Below, one piece after another: positions 35,201 to 47,009 of a stretch of DNA of 64,000 bases (its first letter is position 1; each line of letters opens with the position of its first letter). The notes beneath the pieces were generated by a model. The model searched no databases. It saw only the letters and a list, made by a program, of their open reading frames with translations, and was not told the DNA's origin. This DNA is from Silene conica. Lineage: Eukaryota; Streptophyta; Magnoliopsida; Caryophyllales; Caryophyllaceae. A program made the position numbers and the translations under genes. The stretch spans positions 22,142,501 through 22,206,500 of the forward strand of contig CM055317.2 in the NCBI GenBank assembly GCA_029255685.2, in the 5' to 3' direction.

Positions 35201-37745
35201 ATCGGATTTTGTGATCTTCACTGAGGTTCCTCGTCTTTTGACTTTGGATCTTGTAGTAAAATATGCAACAATAATAGTTGGATTTATTTATTGAAGATAA
35301 CTCTGTGCTCTTTACTGCTTCAAAATCATGAGACACTGACTTCTAAAGGTGTAAGAATGAACAGTGAGCTCATCATGAATCAAAAATCAGATCTGCTATC
35401 ATCTCTCGATTTTATTAGAACCAAAATCCATGTCAAACTTTCAGTTTCTTGTTCAGTGAGAGTGCTGCGAACAGAAGCTCAGATGTTGGGGCATTACCAT
35501 TGCTCCAGTTAATGCTTTGGTTTTAATCAAAACCAGGAGCAACTTTATTCTCATAAATCAAAAAAGAAAACAAGAAATCATGGAGTGAGAGAAAAATGTT
35601 CAAGTTGAGGCATACTGCAAACTGATAATCAGATTGGTCTGGACCAATTTGGTGGAAGGACACGACTCAGATCTCATATAGTCCTATTTATCTGACAATT
35701 AACTGAATTAATCAGCTAACGTAGCAGTATAATTCTACCAAAGAATTAGTTGCATTACTTTTGAAGTTCATCTAGATGACTTTTTTGAAATTTCTATAAG
35801 TTACTTTCTGATTTCATATTTCAAAAATAGTCGTCAGCCACCAAATTTTTGGGCAAAACTTTAACAAGGAAAAATTTACCTGTGAAACTATCTCGTCAAA
35901 TTTCTAAACTCCATTCAACCATGAAAATTAAATCCTGCCTGAATTTCCTGATTAGGAAAAGGTAAAGGAAGAATAAATTATATCTGATGGTGGAAGCAGA
36001 TGCAATGACGGATATTTTTGATTAAATCATCAAGGATAAGTTCTAAAAGAACTGGGTAAAGGTTGTGAAAGAGACCCAAAGTGGAAATTTGAAGGGAGGA
36101 ATTTAGGGAGAAAAAAATTTAGAAATGGGAAAAGGAAGAAGACTAGAGGTGAGTCCTAGAAAGAGAGAGGGAGCTCAAAAATTTAGAAGTGAAGTTGCTG
36201 ATTTGTGTCCCTTAATAAGGGGATGGAGTAAGTTTTTAAAAGGTCTACTCTTGTATGCATTCACTCATGTAAGACTTTAACTTAACCATTATCCACCATC
36301 TTATTGTGAAGTTGTTAGGTATGTAACTTAAAATTACTTAAAACTGTCGCGTAGTTGGAATGAATGTTGCCTCAATCACTCCTTAACATCAGACATGTAA
36401 ATTTCTATTAAAAATATAGGAAACTTTGAAATAATTCAGGGCGTAATTTACAGCTTTCTGCACATTTCTTTAAACCCGTTGAGGCGACCCTGTGATAAAC
36501 CCTTTTTTGCGGGAGCATAAGAACTTATTCGACAGCCTTTTCTGTTTGCATGCTATGTTTTTGTTTACAGGTGTTTGTGTTTTGCTTCAGCAACTAGCAT
36601 ATAATTTGTAAAGTTTCTAAATACGCTATAATGAGGTCATTATCATTCATTGTCGAGAAACTCTCCTTTGCGATCGCCTTGCCGTAAGCTTATGATCAGA
36701 CTTAAAGGTTTTTACTTTTTAGGTACCGGTAAGGTGTCAAGATGAGCGAGTGAAGTTTCAGATTATGTAACACAACCTATTTTGAAAGCCGGAACCTGAT
36801 ATCTTAAAATCTCACCTCTCTCTTTACGATCCACCTTTGTCTTAAAAGCGCATTCTTCGTTTTGTGCCACCACATGCTATAAATGTATGTTGAGATTGTT
36901 GTATACAAATTTCATTTTCATTTGTGTATACGCTCTCTTTTCCCTGCTAATGAAATTTTCACTATGGTCATTTGTTACCTCTTGTCTCAACTTTCTTCGC
37001 TGTGTAGTTAGTAGATAACGAGATAGCTTTCACGTTTTATCAATGAATTCGTGAGCCGGACTAGGTTAAATCTTTTGCAAAAATCCTTTCTCCACTTAGT
37101 TCTCTAATAAGGAGTATTTTTTTTGTTTGTCTCCATTATGTGTAGATGAACATGCAACTGTCTGTGGCTGATGGCCACCTTTGTAACATGGGAAAAATGA
37201 TTGAAGAAATGGAGGGCAAGCTGAGAAATTCTTTGGATCAGGTACTTTTGTGCGAGAAATTATCCTTTCTTACTTGACCCTTATCCCTTCATGGTTTTGT
37301 TCTCATCTGAAGTAGACCCTTTCTCCACCTCAAACTTCACATCTATGAGGACTCAGGCACAATATTATGCAATGGCAAGATGTGTATTCTTTGAAGTTGT
37401 AAAATATTATCATTGGCGAAGTTGGAAGAATGTTATTTCCACAAATTGTGAGGTAGGAGGTTGGGTTTAAGCAATCTTACCCAAACACGGTGAGGATGAT
37501 TCTAGATGACCCAAATGAAAATTGGGTCAAATAAAAAGACGCACGGTTTAGTGTAGCTGTAGACTGTAGTTAAGCATTTTGCTTTATTCCATCCAATGTA
37601 AATGGGAAGTTGTTATTCCCCTCAAAATTAATCTTTACTTTTTGCTACAAAATGTAATTAGGTGTACTTTGGAAAGACAAGAGAGATGGTTTGCACTCTA
37701 CGACCGCCAGCCGAAGTGGTGTCAATGAAACTGCCTAACAGCTGA
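32254..37745 (+). CDS. CPB: F-actin-capping protein subunit beta
   Basis: Coding exons: 32254-32382, 33946-34016, 34288-34401, 34499-34581, 34743-34816, 34978-35097, 37146-37241 and 37662-37745. All have GT-AG borders and consistent phases, giving 771 nt and 256 residues, the usual length for plant beta subunits. With the alpha subunit it caps barbed ends of actin filaments in the cytoplasm and limits filament growth. Recognisable features are [15 protein letters not shown], the beta-subunit signature region [46 protein letters not shown] and the actin-binding C-terminal [15 protein letters not shown]. No lesion was seen, so it is probably functional. Intron 1 carries a tandem duplication, and intron 6 is 2 kb. 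Confidence 0.97.
32450..33120 (+). repeat. Diverged tandem duplication in CPB intron 1
   Basis: Two units of about 350 bp lie in tandem. Matching words include TTTTACTTTCTGGGT, TATTCATATGATT (offset 362) and GCACACATTTCTCAC (offset 340), with clear divergence between the units. Confidence 0.8.
35098..37145 (+). other. CPB intron 6 (2.05 kb)
   Basis: No coding exon, RNA gene or recognised element was seen; the short reading frame near 35291-35512 has no family resemblance. Confidence 0.7.
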
Positions 37746-38943
37746 TGGGCAGGCCCCTTAAGATTTACAAGTACGACAGACTGAATATTCTGGTGTTTTA
37801 CCAATTTATCAGATGGTTTGTGACATATGTAATCCATATTTGTTTGATTGAGTTATATAGTTTTCTTGTGATCATTCTGGACGATAATGGGTGTTCCTCA
37901 AATGAGGTGTTTGCTGTATGGAAGTTTGTATATTGTGTTTGCAACTTTGCATGCCTTTATAATGTAGTTTAAGTTGCCTGTTACATTCAGATGTTCTACT
38001 CTATTCAGTATTTAGTTGAGCGGGCAATAAGCCTATAACTATGGCCTATGGGGGTGTGCTTGTGTCTGTTTGAATGCACAAGCCATGAGGTAGTTAGTGA
38101 GACGGTCATATAAGAAAACGACGTCAAAACATGTACAGTTGTATTGGGTCATTGAAACTTTAATCTAACAGAAATACAAGTAGGAATTGTCATTAGTTGA
38201 GAAAGCAACGCTACAATGAGACTTTGACCGATTGAGAAAACGGTCAAATTACCTACATGAAAAGGTAGTTTTTTTGGCACCCGTAAAAAGAGGTTTATAC
38301 TTCATACAGATGAAATTTGACTCATTTACTTTTATTAAAAACATAAACTAATACTTCCTCACTTCCAATCAATTATATACCTATACTTTATTTACGTTTG
38401 CTAATATCCATTTTCTTTTGTCATTATCTTTAGTTATATATTGATAAAAATTATAAAACTGAGAATTTGTGTTTTTCAAAAAAAAAATATAAGTCAGTGG
38501 ATAAGGTTTGTATTTTAACGACAAGATACAGACCCAAATCCACCCCCCAGTTTCGCTTAAAGTTCTGTAGATGCATTAGTTCGAAAAAAATGAGATTCAT
38601 ATCGGGCCCAGATCCATCAGTATCTGGTCGGGCGAGTAGCAGTGTGTATATCGCGGTGTTGTAAGCAGTATCCAGTATATCGACGATCAGTTAGGTACCA
38701 GGTAACCCAGCCCTTCTCTTCCCTTTGTTCACTGCAAATATCCCATTAATTGCATGTCAACTTCACAGGTATTTTATAATTAATATAGGCAATCAACTGT
38801 AAGTCTATAATTATAAAACATAGCCGTCTATTTTGAGATTTCTGATAATTAACAATTTTGAATGTATTCATTCATACCTTTTATTCTTATTTCAATTATA
38901 TATTATCCATGGAGTTGATTAGTTTTTGGTTACTTACTTGCAG
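37746..38943 (+). other. CPB 3' UTR, spacer and FEY-like gene 5' UTR
   Basis: The CPB stop is followed by U-rich 3' UTR. Near 38100 there is a GAGACGGTCATATAAG fragment of the kind often seen in MITEs. A splice donor-like site (ACCAG|GTAACC, 38701/38702) and an acceptor (TTGCAG, ending 38943) suggest a 5' UTR intron for the next gene. Confidence 0.45.
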
Positions 38944-38954
38944 TTTGTCAGCTG

Positions 38955-41900
38955 ATGGTTATGGCTATGGTTATGAATGAGATATGCAGAATTCTGAAAT
39001 TCGTTTGCAGCATACAATTTCTAAGAATGTCTGTGCTCTGGACAATCTCTCTTTTGCTTTCATACATGCGCCTCTGCTTTGCTGCCCGTCTATCTCCCCG
39101 GGATAAACCAACACCTATCTCTGCTTCTCAGAGACCTGTTTGCATTGTCACTGGTGTAAGTGTCTTCCCTACTCAATATCGACTCATGTATATTTGTTTT
39201 CACTGTCTTCGTCAAATACTTTACTTCAACAATAAGCTTAAATTCCCCCCCAACAAACTTACTTTTATGCTGTTTCGGACGTTGAATCCCCAAATCTAAT
39301 TTGGCCTATGCGGGTTCCTGCATTAATGCCAATTTTTGTGGGATGTTTTCTGCAGGCGACATCAGGTCTCGGAGCTGCAGCATCCCTAGCTCTTTCTAAA
39401 GAGGGTTTCTTTGTTATTTTGGGTATGTATCATCCTCATTTGTTGATGGTTTTTTTAACATGCTCTTGGCTGTGTTTAGTCACTGTAGTTGGACTCGTGG
39501 TTCTGTAAAAGACTCCAGACTTTGTTAATTGGCCTATTTTTGTGAAGGAAATCGTATGATTCGAGTTCAGGGAGTTATTCTATGAAGTACATTGGCTACT
39601 GTACGTAAATGACAACTATACTCAGTCATTTGGCATTGACAGATGGATTATATTCGTCTCTATGTCTTCATTTAGAGTACTAGGCCTCCCGAACTTTCTT
39701 AATAGGCGAAATGCTTCGTCAATGATCATTAGAAGGATCAGAGGGTATAGGCTATGCACTATCAATTAAAGTCTCACTGTTCTGCTAGTGTGTGCCAGTC
39801 ACTCAGACCGGAGATATTTGTGTTGCACTTATTGTCAGGGGTATTGCAGGACTCTTGCTCCTTTTCAGTCATGTACATGGGAAAGTTATGTGTTTTTAAT
39901 GTAAGAAATGCTTTGTGTTTGCAGTTGGAAGGTCGGGTTATTCACTGTCAAAGGTTAGCATATGGAAGATGTAGGTTGCTTGTATTTTTTATAGTTACCT
40001 TGTTTTGTTAAATTTTCCTCCTTCAACCTTTTCTTTGTGTGGCAGGCTATGGCTGAAGTCCGTAAGTTTAACGAAACGGCACAGCTTGAAGCTTTTGAGG
40101 TTGACTTGTCATCCTTCTCATCTATTATGAAGTTTAACGACTCCATAAGACAATGGCTTTCCGATATGAATCTGCATCCGTCTATTCAACTGTTGATCAA
40201 TAATGCAGGATTGTTGGCCACGTCATACAGAGCCACATCCCATGGTTATGATGAGTAAGCGCGTTACTTTTGTCTCCCTTGTTGTTCTTATTACAACTGG
40301 TTACCCACTTGTGAAACTCTAAATAAATATGCATTTGATGTCAAGCTATCGATGTCTTTTGTGCTTATCTTAAAGAGATTCAAATTGGTTAAGCTAAACC
40401 TTGAGAAAACTAAAAATTTTCCAGCCGTGCCTTCCCTCTACTTAACTTCCCAAAAAGGCAAATACGCTTCTACTTGATTTTCATTATTGTCGTAACTTTT
40501 TATAATATAGAAGGAAAAACGTTATTTTTTTTCTTCAGCTCAGCACCGATCATTACTTTCAGATAGGATGTGCAGCTCAAATTATAGCTCTGGATAGTGT
40601 GCTATAGGGCCTATGGCATGTTATAGTGTCAGCTCTCACCTAATGTGGCTGCAGAAAACAATGTTTGATTACTTCATGTCATCCACGCTGAACTAATGTT
40701 ATAGGACTGTAGTATTGAAATCTTGAATATATTGAAGATGATGTTAGTTGGTAGAGTGTTCATATTTTATTTTGCATGTTTCTCTAGGATGATGATGACA
40801 AACTACATGGGCGCTTTCAGTCTTACCCAGCTTTTACTACCTTTGTTGCTCAGCAGTCCTGTTTCATCACGTATAGTTAATGTATCATCTTTCACACATC
40901 GAAGTGGTACGGTCGTAACTTTGTTGTTCTCTTCCATATCATTTTGATGTATTGCTTCCTGAAAAGTGAAAATTGTTTGGTACTTGGAACCTTTTGAAAC
41001 TTCAGATTTATCTTATGCCAGTAATAACTGTTATTATGCTGGGAAAGGAGATATGGCTTAGATTGGTAGGAATTGATTTCGTACAATATATGTAGATTTC
41101 CTGGTTCTTTGTCTTTTTTTTTTTGGCCATATATATCTATGATTTGAAGGGGAGCCTTGGCGCACCGGTTAAGGTGTTGCTTTGTGACCGTGAGGTCACG
41201 GGTTCAAGCCCTGGGAGCGGCCTCTTGCCAAAAATGGCAAGGGAAGGCTTGCCCCCATTACACCCTTGTGGTGGGGCCCTTCCCCGGACCCTCGCTTAGC
41301 GGGGACGCCATCGTGCACCGGGCTACCCTTTTATATATCTATGATTTGGGCAAGGGTATTTTTCGCAAATCTAGTTGGAAGAATAAAAAATAAAATAAAG
41401 TGAAACTTTTTGGCTAATTTGTAATTACCCTTTCATTTTTTCATCAATGTTACCATCCCTAGTTGTTTTTTACCAATTAGTCACAAGTGACTTTTTTTAC
41501 CAATTTGGCAATTGCCCACTACTTTTTTTTTCACCTATTTGGTTTTTTGGCTGTTTATCTTGCATTGTTAAAGGTTAATAGTTCAATTCGAACCTGTGTC
41601 CTTACTCATTTGTTTGTTCAGTAAATGACATACAGGTGCATAAGGAATTTGTTTGTGGAAAATCCTTTTTGAATTCCAAGAGATATCCATTTGCACAAAT
41701 TTATGAATACTCCAAATGTAAGCTATCTTTTACAGATTTTCAACCCAACATTTGTATCTATTTGAGTAGTGCTTCATCATTTAGATTAATTTCATGGGCA
41801 GTGTATATGTTGCTTTTCTCATATAAGCTTCATCGGGACATCATTAGCATGGGGAAAGCATCTCAGCTGTCGGTCAAGTAAGATTTTTTGATCCAGCCAA

Positions 41901-44571
41901 TGAAACACAGATGTAAATAATTATGCTGTGCTTAAAAAATGGTAGTTGACAATTTGACATAGTTCTTTTTTGGAAGAGATCAAGTTCATTTCTTTTGTCT
42001 AGATGCTAGGAGAGCTATTCACAGAGCTTTTAAGCTGATGCCGGACGGATGCTTCATATTGTGATCTGATTACATTGTAGATATAATCTAGGGAAATGAT
42101 GGCTGCATTGTTTGATCAGTTTGATGTTAAATAGGTGTTTAAAATTTGGTAATGATGAAGTCCATTACATGGTCCATGATGTACAAACTCAAGTCATTTA
42201 TGATAAATCCTTTTAGTTGCCAATTTGACATTGCCTTTCATTAGTTTGTAAAGCTAATTTGGTGAAATCGTAGGAGGATGACCATAGATTGGGTTGCTTC
42301 GTGGTGTTGCTTCCTAGCTGGAGGGGATAGATGCACTTGTTTGTGCTCTCTCTTGTTCTTCGTAGGTTTAAATGAATTGAGAGCTACTGAGATTTATTAA
42401 CTGCCAGTTTCTAATTATTTATATTTTGTAAAGCTATCTATTTTCTAGTAGCTGGGGAAGTTTGTCTTGAAGAAAGTAAACCTCAAGATAATTTAGCTGC
42501 TTCATAGCCTAATTACATTGATCATAACTTTACTTTATTGGCAATTCAAAGGTTATCCTCAATGTTCTTAATTGTTACTCGTTTTTGTCCTTTGTCCTTT
42601 GCATCTAGTGTGGTTGACCCTGGAGCGGTAAAAACCAATATCATGAGGGAAGTACCAGCATGCCTTTCCCAACTAGCATTTTCAGTCTTGAAACTAATGC
42701 AGCTCTTGCAATTTCCGGAGGATGGGGTCAGCTCAATTCTTGACGCCTCTCTCGCTCCACCTGTAAGTTTTTCCTGCTTTAGTGAGGAATGGCGTAGTAT
42801 GCTTACAATGCAGTTACCAACCCTGATTTTTTTTGTTTTATGATGAAGACACTATAAATAGTTTGGCTGTATGCATACAAATCCTCCAATATAAAACTTT
42901 GCATTCTTGCTCTCGTATCCGGTGGTTTTAAAAAAAAATCAGTTGAATTTAAGTGGATTAATAAAACATACACCCTCCACTCACTTGCACAGTCTCATCC
43001 ACTCCATTTACTGCTGGACCAAACTGTTTGGAGATGGAAAATTTGTGATGAAAGGTCGGTGCCCACAATCCCATGAGTATTTTTGTGGCTTATTTCCTGC
43101 CAATAAAGGGAAACACAGCGGATTTTGACGAATGTACAAAAATAGAGAATTTTGAATTCAAATGAATGGAAAGGGGAAGATGGATGATTTTCCTTCTTTG
43201 ATTAGTAACTTGTGTATGGAAAATAAAAATGATCCACATTTTACCCCTACAAAGTATAAACCTAGCTAGAATCCTCCCTGCAGAGAAAAGATTTGGAAGG
43301 GAAAAAACCCAAAAAGTGGAAGTGAAAGAGCAACTTGTTATGTAATACGAAGTCTAAGTTAGCAATTTAATATAAGATCTAACTTTTGCTTTTTTTTTAC
43401 AACAACAAAATAGCATTATGATATTTACGAGTGAAGGTTACAACAGTCTCTAAACTGTTGCAAGACACCATTCTGAAGTCCTATCCAATTTGCTTTGGAT
43501 ATCATAGATTGTGTCTGCTACATGGATCAGTAAGAATTGGCACAAGAGATTTGGTGACGCGGAAAACCCAATGTGGGAAATGACCGCGGGAAGGAGACAG
43601 AATCCTTCCAAGATGTTCACTAGCAATAATATTATTAGGTCACAAATACAAAATAGGACAAAGGGCTCGTATTGCTAGTATTATGGTTGTAGACGTGTAT
43701 GTGAATGATCTTTTTCTTCGCCTTGTTTGCTTTATATAGGACCAAATCCTCATAGGGTTTAGCTTGCTTGTTCTCCAAGACAACCGTGCACCACCTTTAT
43801 GGGCTTCTGATCTCGCTTCCCGTCCTTCTGCTACCCGTGACCCATTAATCCATCTTCCAATAGATGCAGATTTGGGCCCAAACACAGACCAGTAGAATCT
43901 CGCGTGTTCTCGTGAGGTGTGCTACACACAAGTATACTGAAAACCCGCTATTTAGATGAGGCAACTCTTGGGAGGTATCCTGTCTATTTTGGCACGTTTC
44001 TTGGTTTTGTTCTTGCTGACATATTGAGTTTTGATAAATTTGACTATCTACGAGCGCATAGATATGAATATATGATGGATGATGTTAGCGCTTGAGATTT
44101 GTCTTAGGTAAAATGATATTGTTAAGGTGATTTCAAATAGCTATGAAGTTCTACCTTTTGCCTTCTTATGAATAAAGTTACCAATCGTTTCCTCCTCTTC
44201 AGTCACTTTCTCCCCAAATCCCTCTCCTTACGTCCCTTTCTCCCCAAATCCCTTTCCTTCCGGCAATATCAAATATGAACTTGTGGCTCTCTACACCAGA
44301 TAAAAAATAAAAAAAAGGCTTCCTATGCTTTTGGAAAGTGGATTACATATACTTGGCTTACCGAGTTTGATCTTGAACTTTTAGTGCTGGGGAGATTGTG
44401 GTTTAATCTGACGGAGTGTAAATGATGTCTCAGGGGACTTCTGGAATGTATTTCTTTGGAGGTAACGGTCGGACCATGAATTCTTCTCGGCTGTCATATG
44501 ATGCTAAGCTTTCAGAGGAACTGTGGGAAACTTCATGTCAACTATTCAATGAGTTGAAGTCTTCTTACTAG
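38955..44571 (+). CDS. FEY: Short-chain dehydrogenase/reductase, FOREVER YOUNG (FEY)-like
   Basis: Coding exons: 38955-39155, 39356-39422, 39925-39953, 40046-40254, 40788-40906, 41622-41717, 41802-41877, 42609-42762 and 44434-44571. GT-AG borders and phases agree, giving 1089 nt and 362 residues. Membrane-type N-terminus (about 20-45), then the Rossmann TGATSGLG (66-73), INNAG (150-154), a VNVSSFTHRS strand with the catalytic Ser, YEYSK (Tyr236-Lys240) and VDPGAVKTN. This is a complete SDR active site. The PEDG...ILDASLAPP and GMYFFGGNGR segments match plant FEY proteins, linked to shoot meristem and leaf development; the substrate is unknown. Start uncertain: in-frame ATGs also at 38961, 38967 and 38973. 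Exon 5/6 joining was chosen by phase; the alternative donor after ACG at 40912 also keeps frame. Confidence 0.92.
41130..41348 (+). mobile_element. Au-type SINE in FEY intron 5
   Basis: The body, 41147-41331, starts near GGGGAGCCTTGGCGCACCGG. It has tRNA-type A-box and B-box (GGTTCAAGCCC, 41202-41212), a GGGGCCCTTCCCCGGACCC segment, and ends CACCGGGCTACCC plus T-run, the typical Au SINE tail. A perfect 17-bp target duplication TATATATCTATGATTTG flanks it (41130-41146 and 41332-41348). It lies in the sense orientation of the host gene. The reading frame across it is not a gene. Confidence 0.95.
42763..44433 (+). other. FEY intron 8 (1.67 kb) with possible LTR-element remnant
   Basis: The stretch 43540-43930 (GGAAAACCCAATGTGGGAAA, then GC-richer sequence) differs in composition from the AT-rich intron. 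It resembles transposon remnants seen in other plant introns. Ends and family are not resolved. Confidence 0.35.
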
Positions 44572-46767
44572 AAAATTGCTACCTTTTGTTTAGCTGTGAC
44601 AAGGCTGAAATTTAAAGTGTTGATTCATGTCATCTATTTACAGAGTAGAAATTTGTTGATGTTGGCCGTCAAGGGGCATGGCTTTTTATGGTCTTCATGT
44701 TTAAAAATCATTTCTCGTATAGCTGCAAACTTCAACACCATATAACTAGAACTTGCATATGAGGCGTTTAAGCGTCAATATCAACGTCAACATCAACATC
44801 AACATCAACAATGAGTATAAATGAAAGAGTTGAAACAAAATAAAAGAGTTGAAACTTTGGTTTACAAAGAAGAAAGCTATAAATAATAAATCCAAGAAAG
44901 GGTTAACCCTTTGTTGTTAGGGTCAGATTAATGGTACTAGTGATACGAATTCTACTCAAAAGTAATAGAAGTCGTGGGTTGCAGAGGAATCACGAAACTA
45001 AACAAAGGCTGAAAACTGTCTGATTATGGAATTGGGCGTGATCTGAACAGTTCCGAGGACTGTCTGAAAGTAACATGTAACTTTTGTATTGTATGTGTTG
45101 AATGTAACAGTCACAAATAAAAGTTATTAGTATGTTGTCCGTGCAATGCACGGATTCTAAAATAAATAACTAAATGTATTATCTTGTCTAAAGATGTTTT
45201 AGCCTAAATATTTTAAAATGGACTATAATACGATTCTAATGCTAACATATTTTGCTTAATGATATTTATTGCTTCGATACGTGATTTTATTTACTAAAAC
45301 ATAATTGACACTCAGATAATGTTTTTTTCCCTTTTCATGGTAGCTTTGAGAGGTTTAACTATGAAATGAAACAAAAATAATAATTCATTTGTATTTTAAT
45401 TTATTTAACATTTTATGTCTTACCTACAATATATGCACGCCATATTTTTTTGTATCTAAAGTATGATAATTGATTAAAATATAGATTTGTTACATCCCTA
45501 GTCCTCTTAGATCACTTCTTGTTGGACATTATCTCACTACTTCAACCACGTGTTTGTCAATGACTCTTGGAATGTTTCTAAAAATAAGTTTAATTTATGC
45601 TATTTTTTTATCATAAAAATAATCGTTTTACTCATTTTTCTTCTAACCTTGTGCTGACGGTTGTATTGGCTCGCTCTCGATTCTATTAAATTTCTCTTAA
45701 GATCGATCTTATTCTAAAGTTTACTTTTAATCCCACCTTACCCTTTTTTCCCTATTGGTCCAACCTTCACTGGTTATGGTTTACTCGTACCAGTAAATTT
45801 TATTTAATCAACTATTGTATCAGCTCCTTTAAAAGTTTTTTCTTAGACATTTCTTATTCGTCTAATAAGTAATCTTACCCTCGTCTTAACCTTATCTCTT
45901 TGGTCTAACATTTAATGGTTATGGTCTACTTATACCCAAGATTGTAATTCTCTTTTCTTGTGACTTCCTTTGTGAGATAACTCCCACATAATGTTACCCT
46001 CTCCTATCTCGAGGTTTGTCTATTTCACATTCGATTTTATGACATGTGTGACCATCTTTCTTACCATCCAAATTTTCTAGGATTGTTCATCGTTTCACAA
46101 TGTGTAGGGTTTCTTGTTAGCTTCTACTTACATTCAACTTCTTTAATTTGACTTATAGCCAAGACTCTTTCAAAACCTTAATGATTCGTCTTCGTTTATT
46201 TTTATGTTGACTTTGTTCATTTCAGTGTTAAACCACTTAAACTAAAAATGACTTTCTTCTAACCATATTTCAATGCTTTTTTGGTAATTTGCCAACGCCC
46301 TTGAAGCTTGCCCCAAACACTTGTCAACCCAATTTATTCTACTTTATGGAGCCCCCCCCCCCCCCCCCCCCCCTCGAATTCCCGTCAGCACAAAACTATT
46401 ACAGTTGTCTCCTTTCACGCTACTTTTTGAATTTCTATTTAGAGTGTCATTTTAACCAAAAAAAAATGTGTATGAAGAAGTACAATTCAACAAAAACACT
46501 GAGCCATTCAGCTAGCTAGTAGGCTATACTCATATTCGTTGCTCTATTTCGTCTCTCGCCAACACTCTTAAAGATCTCCCTCAGACACCAACCCAATTTA
46601 TTGGCCCCTTTAGATTCTCCTTGGCACAAAATCAGTGTAATCGCCTCCTTTTGCGCTACTTCGTTTTTGTTGAGTATTGTTTGAGTTGTTCATGATAGTT
46701 TATGACATTGCTTATCAGGATGGACTTTGAAATGTACCATGTTTACTCTTTTAGAGTGAATTGCTTA
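44572..46767. other. FEY-like gene 3' UTR and AT-rich spacer with Helitron-like end and poly-C
   Basis: No gene is seen. At 45127-45130, A|TTAG is followed after 8 nt by the perfect hairpin CCGTGCAATGCACGG (45139-45153). On the minus strand this reads as a Helitron-like hairpin plus CTAA terminus. A run of 22 C lies at 46352-46373. Confidence 0.5.
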
Positions 46768-46780
46768 AGTAGTTGCCTTT

Positions 46781-46996
46781 TTTTTTTTTTTGGTGAAAGA
46801 TAATTTATATATTGAAACAAAATAAACGTTTTATCATATACATCCTGGCATTTACATGGACAGTAAAAACAAAGGGATACAAACTTCAGCTACTGATCAC
46901 TCAATACGCTGCATCCATTCTTGGTCTCTACTGTTAAGCATTTTCCTGTTCCTGTGGAGCCATCTAACCTTAACCTCATGCCAAACCCTATCAACT
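46781..46996 (-). mobile_element. 5'-truncated LINE tail
   Basis: It is inserted on the minus strand, with a poly(T) run at the left end equal to a poly(A) tail. It is flanked by a perfect 13-bp duplication AGTAGTTGCCTTT (46768-46780; 46997-47009). The minus-strand reading near 46985-46900 gives EVKVRWLHRNRKM and DQEWMQRIE followed by a stop, which looks like the C-terminus of a LINE ORF2. Confidence 0.88.
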
Positions 46997-47009
46997 AGTA
47001 GTTGCCTTT

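Noticed and set aside
35291..35512. 73-residue frame in CPB intron 6
   Set aside because: The flanking exons join in phase without it and it resembles no family.
37745..37972. 75-residue frame directly after CPB
   Set aside because: It starts on the last base of the CPB stop codon and lies in the 3' UTR; no homology recognised.
41157..41393. 78-residue frame and a tRNA-like sequence
   Set aside because: This is the Au SINE; its A and B boxes mimic a tRNA gene but the rest has no cloverleaf.
40907..41636. Exon 6 of the FEY-like gene starting at GTG 41636
   Set aside because: It would need the weak donor after ACG at 40912; the acceptor at 41621 joined to the donor at 40907 keeps frame and gives a natural VNDIQVHKEF reading.
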